Made by a program: the position numbers and the translations under genes. A stretch of DNA of 20,151 bases, from the IMG/VR virus record IMGVR_UViG_3300047564_006603, positions 1 through 20,151 of that record. One strand, written 5' to 3'. The notes under the pieces are model-generated. The model did no database searches and was not told the DNA's origin. It worked only from the letters and a program-made list of their open reading frames with translations. Each line of letters starts with the position of its first letter. Positions within the stretch are counted from its first letter, which is position 1. The stretch comes from a virus. Positions 4,947 to 12,009 of the stretch are shown here, one piece after another.

Positions 4947-5858
4947 TTACAGCTTAGCCATGAAGGTGGCACTCGGTCCACGTCCTTGCTTGATCACTTT
5001 GTCCTCATTGACCAGCTCACGGAGAAGCGTTTGCAAATAGCCAGCATTGACCTGAGTACTAGTGTGCAACTCAGCAACCGTCTTAGGAGCACCTTTCAGA
5101 GCTTCCAAAACAGTATCGCGTTTGGAACCACCACGACGCTTGTTGTGTTCAGCTGAGACCTGAGTCTCAACAGCCTCGAAGTCAAAGCCACGATCGGTCA
5201 TCGCAAAGCTCACGAAACCAGAGAAGCCAAAACGGTTCTTGGTAATCTCGATATCACGAAGACCACCATCGTCTTTGTTCCGAGTCATAATGCAGTTACA
5301 ATCCACACTATGAGGAAGCAAGGTCGAGCCCTTGTAGGTACCAGTCTTAGTAAAGTGCAAGATGACAGCAATAACAATCTCATGCTCCTTAGCAGTCTGC
5401 ACAATCTTGTTAGCAATATACTCTTCACGCTCACGAGAGTTCATACGCTCGTCGGTCGTCAAAGCAGGAAGCGAATCAAGGACAACGAAGTCGAACTTAT
5501 GCTTGACGATCTCCTTGCAGATCTGATCGATAGAGGTCATGTTAGCAAGAGGCACATGAGTAACTTGCAAACGCTTGGAAGTAAAAGCAAGCTGCTCAAT
5601 ACCCTCTTCACCAGAGATATAGGCAGTCTTCTTGCCAGACTTCTCGAGCAGCTCAAGGATCTGGATAAGAAACGAGGTTTTGCCAGTACCAGGAGCAGCA
5701 GCTAAAGTCAGAGTCATTCCCGGCAAGAAACCTTGGCCACCAAAGATAGCATCAAGGTCCTCTTTACCGGTCATAAACCTGCGGTTGTAAACATCAGGAA
5801 TCCTGACGTCAGCAGCTCGGGTGAACTGCTTGTTAGAGGAGTTAGTTAGTACGTTCAT
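4947..5858 (-). CDS. RadA-like RecA-superfamily ATPase with C-terminal winged-helix region
   Basis: The 303-residue protein has a RecA-type core. Walker A is APGTGKTS (55-62), an ISGEEG segment (81-86) corresponds to the RadA VSGEES motif, and Walker B is FDFVVLDS (122-129). HFTKTG lies at 168-173, and there is a KNRFG motif (207-211), diagnostic of RadA/Sms-type branch-migration ATPases. Unlike bacterial RadA it has no N-terminal zinc finger and no Lon-like C-terminal domain. Residues 245-303 (KRDTVLEALKGAPKTVAELH, then a helix and a K-rich wing) look like a winged helix. The likely role is recombination or replication-fork DNA remodelling, possibly in place of a UvsX-type recombinase or helicase. 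GC is about 47-48% in two 60-base samples against 25-37% in late-gene samples, and Lys is mostly AAG, so it may be recently acquired or codon-selected. It has its own terminator and probable promoter. Confidence 0.8.
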   Translation of the reverse strand: MNVLTNSSNKQFTRAADVRIPDVYNRRFMTGKEDLDAIFGGQGFLPGMTLTLAAAPGTGKTSFLIQILELLEKSGKKTAYISGEEGIEQLAFTSKRLQVTHVPLANMTSIDQICKEIVKHKFDFVVLDSLPALTTDERMNSREREEYIANKIVQTAKEHEIVIAVILHFTKTGTYKGSTLLPHSVDCNCIMTRNKDDGGLRDIEITKNRFGFSGFVSFAMTDRGFDFEAVETQVSAEHNKRRGGSKRDTVLEALKGAPKTVAELHTSTQVNAGYLQTLLRELVNEDKVIKQGRGPSATFMAKL

Positions 5859-5910
5859 AACAGTAATGAGTATCTGAATCTTTCAAGGACAAGGCAACAT
5901 CATTTGCTTT

Positions 5911-5924
5911 TTTGTCCAAATGTA
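5911..5924 (-). promoter_or_regulatory. Candidate Bacteroidota-type -7 element for the RadA-like gene
   Basis: On the minus strand TACATTTG (5917-5924) matches TAnnTTTG and lies 59 bases from the start codon. A clear TTG at -33 is missing (TTTAG is the nearest). The motif runs directly into TTTGGACAAA, one arm of the inverted repeat, so a repressor bound there would overlap the promoter. Confidence 0.35.
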
Positions 5925-5972
5925 GACTTGCTTAAAACCATGACTAAAGGATGAATTGTTTTTTTGGACAAA
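5911..5972. repeat. 10-bp inverted repeat in divergent promoter region
   Basis: TTTGTCCAAA at 5911-5920 and its exact reverse complement TTTGGACAAA at 5963-5972 are separated by 42 bases. One arm overlaps the leftward -7 candidate; the other lies just upstream of the rightward TTG element. The symmetrical placement suggests paired operator sites for a factor acting on both promoters. The rest of 5859..6029 holds T-rich tracts and no gene. Confidence 0.5.
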
Positions 5973-5979
5973 TCAATTG

Positions 5980-6008
5980 TTGTTTTTTTGTGGCGTTTGT
6001 TAACTTTG
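5980..6008 (+). promoter_or_regulatory. Bacteroidota-type promoter for the tail/baseplate operon
   Basis: TTG (5980-5982), an 18-base spacer and TAACTTTG (6001-6008) match the Bacteroidota sigma-A consensus TTG-N17-23-TAnnTTTG. The ATG of the first structural gene is at 6030, leaving a leader of about 15 bases without a Shine-Dalgarno sequence. The upstream side is rich in T tracts. Confidence 0.6.
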
Positions 6009-6029
6009 TGTTCTGCATAAGTAAAAGAT

Positions 6030-6521
6030 ATGAGCAAATTTGATCAAATCTATGAAGAAATCTCTTACACATTAACAGAGAGAGAATACATTAATTCTAC
6101 CTTTCAGGACAATGTTGGGTTACTCTTGAAAGTTCTTCAGGATAACGATTTTATTTCAAGTGAGAGAGAAATTGAAGATGCTACTAGAGCAGTTATGGAG
6201 CAACCTAAACACGTAAAAGAAATTGTTTTAGATCCAGCAGAAAGAAGTTTACCTGCAATAAAGCTTTTAGTCAAGCAAGAAACTGATTCAGAATCATTTA
6301 GTGTTACTGTTGTTAACCTCGAAAAGCCAGACGAACAAAAACAATTTAACAACTCCATGCTCGAAACGATCTTTGACGATGTTATTGAGTATATTGAAAC
6401 TACTGCACTTCAAGGTCTTAAACCTGAGGCAAATGTAAATGAGCTTCCTCAATCCCAAGGAGCTAATGCTCAACCAGGAGGCGGAGAGTCTGCTTTACCT
6501 ACTGAGCGGCCTCAAGCATAA
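6030..6521 (+). CDS. Hypothetical protein opening the tail operon
   Basis: The 163-residue acidic protein begins MSKFDQIYEEISYTLTEREY. Residues 1-45 are helical. The middle (RSLPAIKLLVKQETDSESFS, then VTVVNL) looks like alternating strands, and the last 30 residues are a disordered Pro/Gln/Gly/Ala tail. It is first in the rightward late operon and only 5 bases separate it from the tube-like gene, so a virion or assembly role is likely. No T4 counterpart is recognised from sequence alone. The ATG has no Shine-Dalgarno sequence but follows a good promoter match. Confidence 0.72.
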   Translation: MSKFDQIYEEISYTLTEREYINSTFQDNVGLLLKVLQDNDFISSEREIEDATRAVMEQPKHVKEIVLDPAERSLPAIKLLVKQETDSESFSVTVVNLEKPDEQKQFNNSMLETIFDDVIEYIETTALQGLKPEANVNELPQSQGANAQPGGGESALPTERPQA

Positions 6522-6526
6522 TTTAA

Positions 6527-7651
6527 ATGGCTGAGATCTATACAAAACGTATTCCTTACTTTTTAGACAATGTACTGAATACACCAGCAGGAGCTCTTCC
6601 TAAAGGTGCTCAGTGGGTTGTTGCTTTTGATGATTTAGGTGGCAACGTTTTGCCTGCAATTAACAAGGCTCTAGCATACGAAAAGAAAGAGTGGATGATT
6701 GATGGAGCAACAGGAATTGTAACCAGTGAAGCCTTTCAAGAAACAAAAGGTTGTGTTTATTGTCAAGCAATTGATTTGCCTGGAGAGGGATTAGTTGTAA
6801 ATCCAGAAGGTAATATTATGTCAAATGCTTTCTTGAGGTCGTATGTCGGTCAAGGTCGTAACCAATTTCCTGTAATGCGTATGACATTCTTGGAAACAAA
6901 TGTTAGTTTTGCAGATAACTTTTTAAGACCCTGGGTTATTGCAACAGGAACGTTTGGCTTGATTGCTAGAGCTCGAGGGGAAGAAAAGAACTATAGAACA
7001 AATATCTATTGTTACAAGCTCGGTACATATAGTGGACAGGATGAAGCTCCCATTGTTTTAATGAAAATGACTTTCTATGATGCTTGCTGTGTCTCTGTTT
7101 CAAACGAAGAATACAACTATGCTCCTTTAGCTGGGAATCCTTTGATGAGAGAAGCTCAGTTTGTTTATAACTACTACAGCGTTGAAACAGATAGTGCAGA
7201 AAAATTTCATACTACTTCAAACCCAACAAGTCAAGTTGCTGCTCTAAAAAGTTCTACAGCGAAAGTCAATGTTGTGTCAACATTTGAAAACAATTTTAAT
7301 CAAAAAACAAAAGCTGCAATTGCAACAGCAAAAACTAATAATAAACGTACAAGCGAAACATTGGATGCAATTGTTCAAAAAGCTCAAGAAAGCAAAGTTC
7401 CTGCTAAAAATCAATTTGACAAAAAAGAAGAACAAGTCTCACAAGATCTATTAGTTCAAAGAAGTAAACTACAAGAAAGAATAAAACAAGCTTCAGCTCG
7501 ACCTAATACAGGAGCGTTTCAAAGAAAAACAGCAGACGAAGCTTCGAGACAACAAACGTCTCAAGCTAACGTATCTATTCCTAAAACTTCTGACACAAGC
7601 GGCTTTGCTAAAAAAACTGGAGCGGTACTAGGAAGCATTAAACGAGCCTAG
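6527..7651 (+). CDS. T4-like tail-tube / tube-initiator (gp19/gp54) family protein
   Basis: The first ~235 of 374 residues match the tail-tube family pattern of T4-like phages. Examples are VMRMTFLETNVSFADNFLRP, then the WVIATGTFGLIAR strand (about 138-150), and a MKMTFYDACCVSVSNEEYNY strand pair (about 182-201) like the segment in gp19/gp54 that ends in a Val-Ser-x-x-x-Tyr motif. These proteins form the hexameric rings of the tail tube or the baseplate platform from which the tube polymerises. The remaining ~135 residues are a Lys/Gln/Thr/Ala-rich low-complexity extension absent from gp19 (163 residues in T4). Length and baseplate gene context therefore favour a gp54/gp48-type initiator over the major tube protein, but I cannot decide between them. 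Confidence 0.62.
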   Translation: MAEIYTKRIPYFLDNVLNTPAGALPKGAQWVVAFDDLGGNVLPAINKALAYEKKEWMIDGATGIVTSEAFQETKGCVYCQAIDLPGEGLVVNPEGNIMSNAFLRSYVGQGRNQFPVMRMTFLETNVSFADNFLRPWVIATGTFGLIARARGEEKNYRTNIYCYKLGTYSGQDEAPIVLMKMTFYDACCVSVSNEEYNYAPLAGNPLMREAQFVYNYYSVETDSAEKFHTTSNPTSQVAALKSSTAKVNVVSTFENNFNQKTKAAIATAKTNNKRTSETLDAIVQKAQESKVPAKNQFDKKEEQVSQDLLVQRSKLQERIKQASARPNTGAFQRKTADEASRQQTSQANVSIPKTSDTSGFAKKTGAVLGSIKRA

Positions 7652-7659
7652 TGTCTGGA

Positions 7660-7681
7660 TTTAATTTTTTTCTAAATTAAA
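7660..7681 (+). other. AT-only hairpin in the intergenic leader
   Basis: TTTAATTT (7660-7667) and AAATTAAA (7674-7681) can pair as an 8-bp all-A/T stem with a 6-base T-rich loop, ending 8 bases before the ATG at 7690. It is too weak for a standard terminator and might keep the start site unstructured or act in mRNA stability. Confidence 0.3.
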
Positions 7682-7689
7682 TTAAACTA

Positions 7690-8586
7690 ATGAGGTTTCC
7701 TATCAAATTGCATGCAGATACTGTACATTGTACAGAACTTAATCTGTTGCATTACAAGCAGATATTAAAAATTATCTATGGAGATGAACCATCCAAAGAC
7801 ATCTTTGTTGAAACGATTGCAGAACTACTAGCCAGTATCTCTGACAAACCTCAAAGCTACTTTAAAGAGCTTGATGTTATTCAATTAATGGTTGTTTTAA
7901 TTGCATTGAGAATCCAATCAATGGGAGATTCGACTACTGTTAACCTTAAACAAGAAAAAGAGCAAACCTCTTTAGAACTTAGATTGGATTGGATTGTAGA
8001 GGAACTAATTGAATTTTGTTCCTCGTTTTTAGAATTTAAGATTGAACATAGTTCATTTGATATTATTTTGTCTCCTCCTTCTTTAACGAGACTACAAGAA
8101 AAGGTTGAAGATGAGTATCTTTATTTTATTAAAGGGGTGTTTATTAAAACAAATAACACTTATGTTCCAATGATAGATAACAATTGTGCTAAAGCTTTCT
8201 TTGAAAAGCTACCAGCTAAAACTGCAGCAAGTATTATTGGTTACTTTGAAACGTTTGTTTCAAGCTTGAAACAAGTTAACTTTCTTTTGAGATATGGAAT
8301 TACGGATCAAATCCTTATGTTCATTCCATCTATTGATTCTGTAATATGGTTTTTAAAACTTATGTTCAATGAATCGATAGACTCTTTTTATGACAATACT
8401 TTTTATTTGTCATACTATGGACATATGAGTGGCAACTTTTTACAAACTTGTACTCCTGGTGAGTATGTTTATTTTGCTAAAAAACTTCAAGAAGTACTGT
8501 CTCAGCAAAAAGGAACAGTACAAGCTGATGAACCAACTCACGGTAACGATAATTTACCAGAAGATCTACAAGACGAAGATGAATAA
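7690..8586 (+). CDS. gp26-like baseplate hub assembly protein, copy 1
   Basis: The 298-residue, mostly helical protein shows the layout I associate with T4-type gp26-like hub assembly proteins. There is an N-terminal beta-type segment (IKLHADTVHCTELNL) leading into the helix LHYKQILKIIYG, then a conserved helix (DVIQLMVVLIALRIQSMGD, 62-80). Later come a beta-rich middle and IIGYFETFVSSLKQ (about 179-192), ending in an acidic tail. Proteins of this family act as chaperones or co-assembly factors for the central hub and need not stay in the virion. The next gene encodes a shorter protein with the same order of segments, so they look paralogous. The evidence is pattern-level only; an unrelated structural role is possible. 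Confidence 0.5.
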   Translation: MRFPIKLHADTVHCTELNLLHYKQILKIIYGDEPSKDIFVETIAELLASISDKPQSYFKELDVIQLMVVLIALRIQSMGDSTTVNLKQEKEQTSLELRLDWIVEELIEFCSSFLEFKIEHSSFDIILSPPSLTRLQEKVEDEYLYFIKGVFIKTNNTYVPMIDNNCAKAFFEKLPAKTAASIIGYFETFVSSLKQVNFLLRYGITDQILMFIPSIDSVIWFLKLMFNESIDSFYDNTFYLSYYGHMSGNFLQTCTPGEYVYFAKKLQEVLSQQKGTVQADEPTHGNDNLPEDLQDEDE

Positions 8587-8625
8587 TTTGGTTGAGTTTT
8601 AAAATCCCAAAACTAAATAAAACAT

Positions 8626-9408
8626 ATGAGCGAGCTATCTAACAAAGAATTCAACGATCTTTTAAGTTCTTTAGTAACAAAAGAAACGTTTTCTTTAAAG
8701 CTAACAGATGGAAACGTCTATGAGTTTTATCAACTGAGCACTAATCAGTTAAAAGAACTCGTAAAAGCTGTAGTTGATTCTCCTCTTACACAATCAGTTT
8801 TTAATAATACACTCTCTCGTATTATGAAAGAGTCGTTTGTAAATAGAGAAACCTCTCTGACAAACTTTAATGTTGTTGATCGTTTACTGTTTTGTTTGAC
8901 AACAAGAATTGAATCTCTATCTCCAACTTACAATGTAAACCAAGAGAACAGAACACTTTCAATCAATCTTGCAGAAATTAAAGAAAAGCTTTCCGCAGCA
9001 ATTGAAACCAATAAAGTTCTTTTCAGCAATCAGCAAACAACTTCAGGAGAAGTCACACTTGCATATGGTTTGCCCTTGGTTCCTACAGAAACACAACTAA
9101 ACGACGAACTGTATAAGAATGCAGATATTAACGTAGATACTCCAAACGAGTTGCGCAAACTTCTAGGAGAAGCATTTATTAATGAGATTGCAAAGACAAT
9201 CAAAACGATAACTATTCAAGAAAAAACCTTAGACCTGAGCACTCTTACCTTCAAGGCTCGTTTGAAGACTATTGAATCATTACCAGCTTCAGTAGTCCAA
9301 CAAGCTATTGGCTACGTAGAAAAATACAAAGGTGTTATTGATTCTTGTTTGAGAGTTAGTGATGACTACAGTGTGTCTATAGATGGATCTCTCTTTTCTC
9401 TGAGGTAG
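8626..9408 (+). CDS. gp26-like baseplate hub assembly protein, copy 2
   Basis: The 260-residue protein parallels its upstream neighbour: N-terminal LKLTDGNVYEFYQLSTNQLK beta-helix transition, then VVDRLLFCLTTRIESLSP (83-100) aligned with the neighbour's VIQLMVVLIALRIQSMG. A central variable domain follows, then QQAIGYVEKYKGVID aligned with ASIIGYFETFVSSLK. Identity is low but the order and spacing agree, so an old duplication is likely. It immediately precedes the tape-measure candidate, as expected for a hub or tape-measure chaperone. The leader AACTAAATAAAACAT has no Shine-Dalgarno sequence. Confidence 0.5.
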   Translation: MSELSNKEFNDLLSSLVTKETFSLKLTDGNVYEFYQLSTNQLKELVKAVVDSPLTQSVFNNTLSRIMKESFVNRETSLTNFNVVDRLLFCLTTRIESLSPTYNVNQENRTLSINLAEIKEKLSAAIETNKVLFSNQQTTSGEVTLAYGLPLVPTETQLNDELYKNADINVDTPNELRKLLGEAFINEIAKTIKTITIQEKTLDLSTLTFKARLKTIESLPASVVQQAIGYVEKYKGVIDSCLRVSDDYSVSIDGSLFSLR

Positions 9409-9428
9409 TGATATAAGTAATTTGCACG

Positions 9429-11990
9429 ATGGCAAATGGTGCAACTTTAACTGTAGAAGATTTCACACAATCTGTTGCTGAGCAAATTGCATCACAGCTG
9501 AAGATTCAGCCTGATGTTTTAATGACTAAGCTTATTGATAGCCTTTCTAAAGGCTTGATAGAAAAGTTTGTTGGCAAGCCAATTACACAATCTCCAATCA
9601 AGCAGCCTGATAATAAGATTGATGATAAAAAAACAGGAGAACAAACTGTATCAAATAACAAAGTAATTGAAGAAACTATTATAAGCAACATTCCAAAGAT
9701 GGTAGAAAAGCTTACAGAGATTGCAAGCTTAATTGGTAATGTTTTTGATAGTAGATCTGGTATTACAAGACAAGAAAAGTTTCCTGATATCTTAAAAACT
9801 CCTTTACAAAAACTTACTAAGGATTTTGAAGCTACAACTAAAAGCGTCCTCGAGCTCAACGCTGAAGATGATGAGCGCGCAGAGGGTGTTGAGCCTTCAC
9901 AGCAAAAAACATTTTTAGAACAACAAGATAAACCCAAGCCTGTTTTATTTGCTGGTTTTACTCAACAGGGACTAAGAGAGCTTGAACAAGTAATGCCTTC
10001 AATATTAAACAAGAAAGGAGTCGAGGCTCTCTCAAAACAAAAACAAGATACTTCAGGAGGAAGTATGGGTATGGGTCTTCCTGGAGGAGGTGGCTTACTA
10101 AAAGGCATTTTGGCTGCACTTGCTACTCTTGGTGGAGTTCTTGCAATTTTTTACGGTTTACAAACAGAAGGTCCGTTTAAAGGTCTTGCGAAACTTGTAG
10201 GTAGAGGATTATTAAGTGCAGGCAAATTTACAAAAGTAGTTAACGGACTTATTACTGGGATGATTGACAGCTTAGTTAAGCTCCCATTGAAACTTGTTAA
10301 GACTTTTGGTAAAGGCTTAAAGCTTGTGTTTGGTAAACAAGCTTCAGGAGCTTTTGGCAGAATGGTTGGTACCGGTATAGCAAAACTAACAGGTCTTGTT
10401 CCTAAGTTTCTTGCTACAGCTCTTAGGTTTCTTAAAGGAGCTCCGTTTGTAGGTGCGTTAATCAGTATTGGTTTTGCTGTAAGCCGTTTCATGAAGGGAG
10501 ACATTATTGGTGGAGGTATAGACGTTCTGTCTGGCATTGCTAGTTTGTTCCCTGGTCCAGGGACTTTTATTTCGTACGCTTTGGATGCTTTAAATGCATT
10601 TTTAGATTATAAGGCTGGAGGTATAGGAGAAAAGTCTAAAGGTAAAGGAGCTGTGATTATGGACTGGGTTAAAAACCTTGGTTCGTGGCTTGCAGAGAAA
10701 ATGGAACAATGGCCAATTATTGGTCCGCTCATAAGAAGTTTCAAAGAATTTTCTAAAGGTAATTTCTTAAACGGTTTGAAACAGCTTGTTTATATTGTGC
10801 CTCTTTTTGAAACAATTGGTGCGATGCTCGGAGATAAAGAAACAGGCACAGTAGCTCAAGGTATGGGCAACTGGATTAAAAATCTAGGAAAATGGATGCA
10901 GGAAAAACTGCGAGACATTCCTATTATTGGACCTGCAATCAAAGCTGCAGAAGAGTTTTCAAAAGGAAACTATCTTAAAGGCTTAAAGCAATTAGTATAC
11001 ATTGTGCCTCTTTTTGAAACAATTGGCGCAATGCTAGGAGATAAAGAAACTGGAGCGGTAGCTCAAGGTATGGGCAATATAGTGAAGAAAATTGGAGCTT
11101 GGATTGCAGAAAAAATTAGAGAAGTTCCCGTAATCGGTCCAGCCATTAGAGCATCTGAAGAGTTCTCAAAAGGAAATTATTTGAAAGGCTTAAAGCAACT
11201 TGCTTATATTTTCCCACCTTTTGAAATGATTGGTGCTTTGCTTGGAGATAAAGAAACAGGAGGAGTTGCTCAAGGAGGAGCTGGCATTTTAAAATCTATT
11301 GGAAGTTTCCTTAAAGGAATTAAAGATTCTATTCTAAGAGCAATCTTAAATCTTTTACCAGAAAAAATCCTAGGCATTAGTATTAGAAGTCGTGCAGCAA
11401 GTCTTCTTGGTATTGACATGGGAGCTGTTGCTGATGATCCACAAACAGCCAATCAACAACAAGAAAGTGCTCCAAAGCCTGCAAGAGCAAAAGTAACAGT
11501 TAACGGTAAAGAAATGACGTTGGAAGAGTTTGAGCAATGGAAAGCCTCTCAACCAGCAGCACAACCCAAGCCTATTGTTCCTGTAGACACTTCTGTTAAA
11601 ATGGAAGAAGCAGTCAAACAACCATTACCTCAAGTTGTAGAACCTTCAGAAAAATCTTCTCCAGCTCCAGATTTAGCCAAAGAAGTTGGAGACAATATAG
11701 TTAATAACTATGCTTTAGGTAATAGTGCTTTAGATAAAATTGCTAATAATTCAGACATCTCAAACAAAAATATAGCTAACTTAGTTGGAGGATTTAACAC
11801 ATTAGCTGTTGCTCTTGAGAAGCTTGGTATTTCATTGAAAGATTCACAAGGTCAAACTACAATTATCAATCAAAACGAAAAAGGCAGACAAGGAGCAGTT
11901 GGACGTTCAACGGAGTTTGCAAAAGTTGGAAATACAACAATTACTGATTTTAGAAGATTTATAGAAGCTAGTAGACTGAATCCCGCGTAA
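9429..11990 (+). CDS. Tape-measure candidate with tandem 69-residue repeats
   Basis: This 853-residue protein is the largest in the window. Residues 1-165 are helical and charged. Residues 218-244 (GGGGLLKGILAALATLGGVL onward) are a long hydrophobic, membrane-like segment, followed by Gly/Leu/Lys-rich amphipathic helices. Residues 413-619 hold three 69-residue tandem repeats, preceded by a diverged copy (about 331-412) and followed by a truncated one. Residues 665-735 are Pro/Gln/Glu-rich linker, and the end (NNYALGNSALDKIANNSDIS onward) is helical. Great length, hydrophobic stretches and position between hub-assembly genes and a tube-cap gene fit a tape-measure/hub protein (gp29 in T4). Sequence similarity to gp29 is not evident, so the role is inferred. 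The membrane-like helices could insert into or cross the host inner membrane during DNA ejection. Confidence 0.55.
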   Translation: MANGATLTVEDFTQSVAEQIASQLKIQPDVLMTKLIDSLSKGLIEKFVGKPITQSPIKQPDNKIDDKKTGEQTVSNNKVIEETIISNIPKMVEKLTEIASLIGNVFDSRSGITRQEKFPDILKTPLQKLTKDFEATTKSVLELNAEDDERAEGVEPSQQKTFLEQQDKPKPVLFAGFTQQGLRELEQVMPSILNKKGVEALSKQKQDTSGGSMGMGLPGGGGLLKGILAALATLGGVLAIFYGLQTEGPFKGLAKLVGRGLLSAGKFTKVVNGLITGMIDSLVKLPLKLVKTFGKGLKLVFGKQASGAFGRMVGTGIAKLTGLVPKFLATALRFLKGAPFVGALISIGFAVSRFMKGDIIGGGIDVLSGIASLFPGPGTFISYALDALNAFLDYKAGGIGEKSKGKGAVIMDWVKNLGSWLAEKMEQWPIIGPLIRSFKEFSKGNFLNGLKQLVYIVPLFETIGAMLGDKETGTVAQGMGNWIKNLGKWMQEKLRDIPIIGPAIKAAEEFSKGNYLKGLKQLVYIVPLFETIGAMLGDKETGAVAQGMGNIVKKIGAWIAEKIREVPVIGPAIRASEEFSKGNYLKGLKQLAYIFPPFEMIGALLGDKETGGVAQGGAGILKSIGSFLKGIKDSILRAILNLLPEKILGISIRSRAASLLGIDMGAVADDPQTANQQQESAPKPARAKVTVNGKEMTLEEFEQWKASQPAAQPKPIVPVDTSVKMEEAVKQPLPQVVEPSEKSSPAPDLAKEVGDNIVNNYALGNSALDKIANNSDISNKNIANLVGGFNTLAVALEKLGISLKDSQGQTTIINQNEKGRQGAVGRSTEFAKVGNTTITDFRRFIEASRLNPA
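10665..11285 (+). repeat. Three in-frame 207-bp tandem repeats
   Basis: Units span 10665-10871, 10872-11078 and 11079-11285, each 69 codons. The shared core reads PIIGPxI, EFSKGNYLKGLKQL, then FETIGAMLGDKETG and AQGMGN. Units 1 and 2 are nearly identical at DNA level around the ETIGAMLGDKETG core. Unit 3 has diverged more (FPPFEMIGALLGDKETGG). A degenerate unit (PFVGALISIG, FMKGDIIGGGI, SLFPGPG) precedes them at about 10419-10664, and a partial start of another follows at 11286. Confidence 0.9.
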
Positions 11991-12009
11991 TACAAATTAA
12001 GTAATTGCC

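Noticed and set aside
10151-10537. 128-codon minus-strand frame
   Set aside because: It runs antisense to the tape-measure candidate, without a ribosome-binding site, operon context or recognisable protein pattern.
10665-11285. Tandem repeats considered as a CRISPR-like or satellite array
   Set aside because: The unit is 207 bp, in frame, with conserved protein sequence and no unique spacers, so it is an internal protein repeat.
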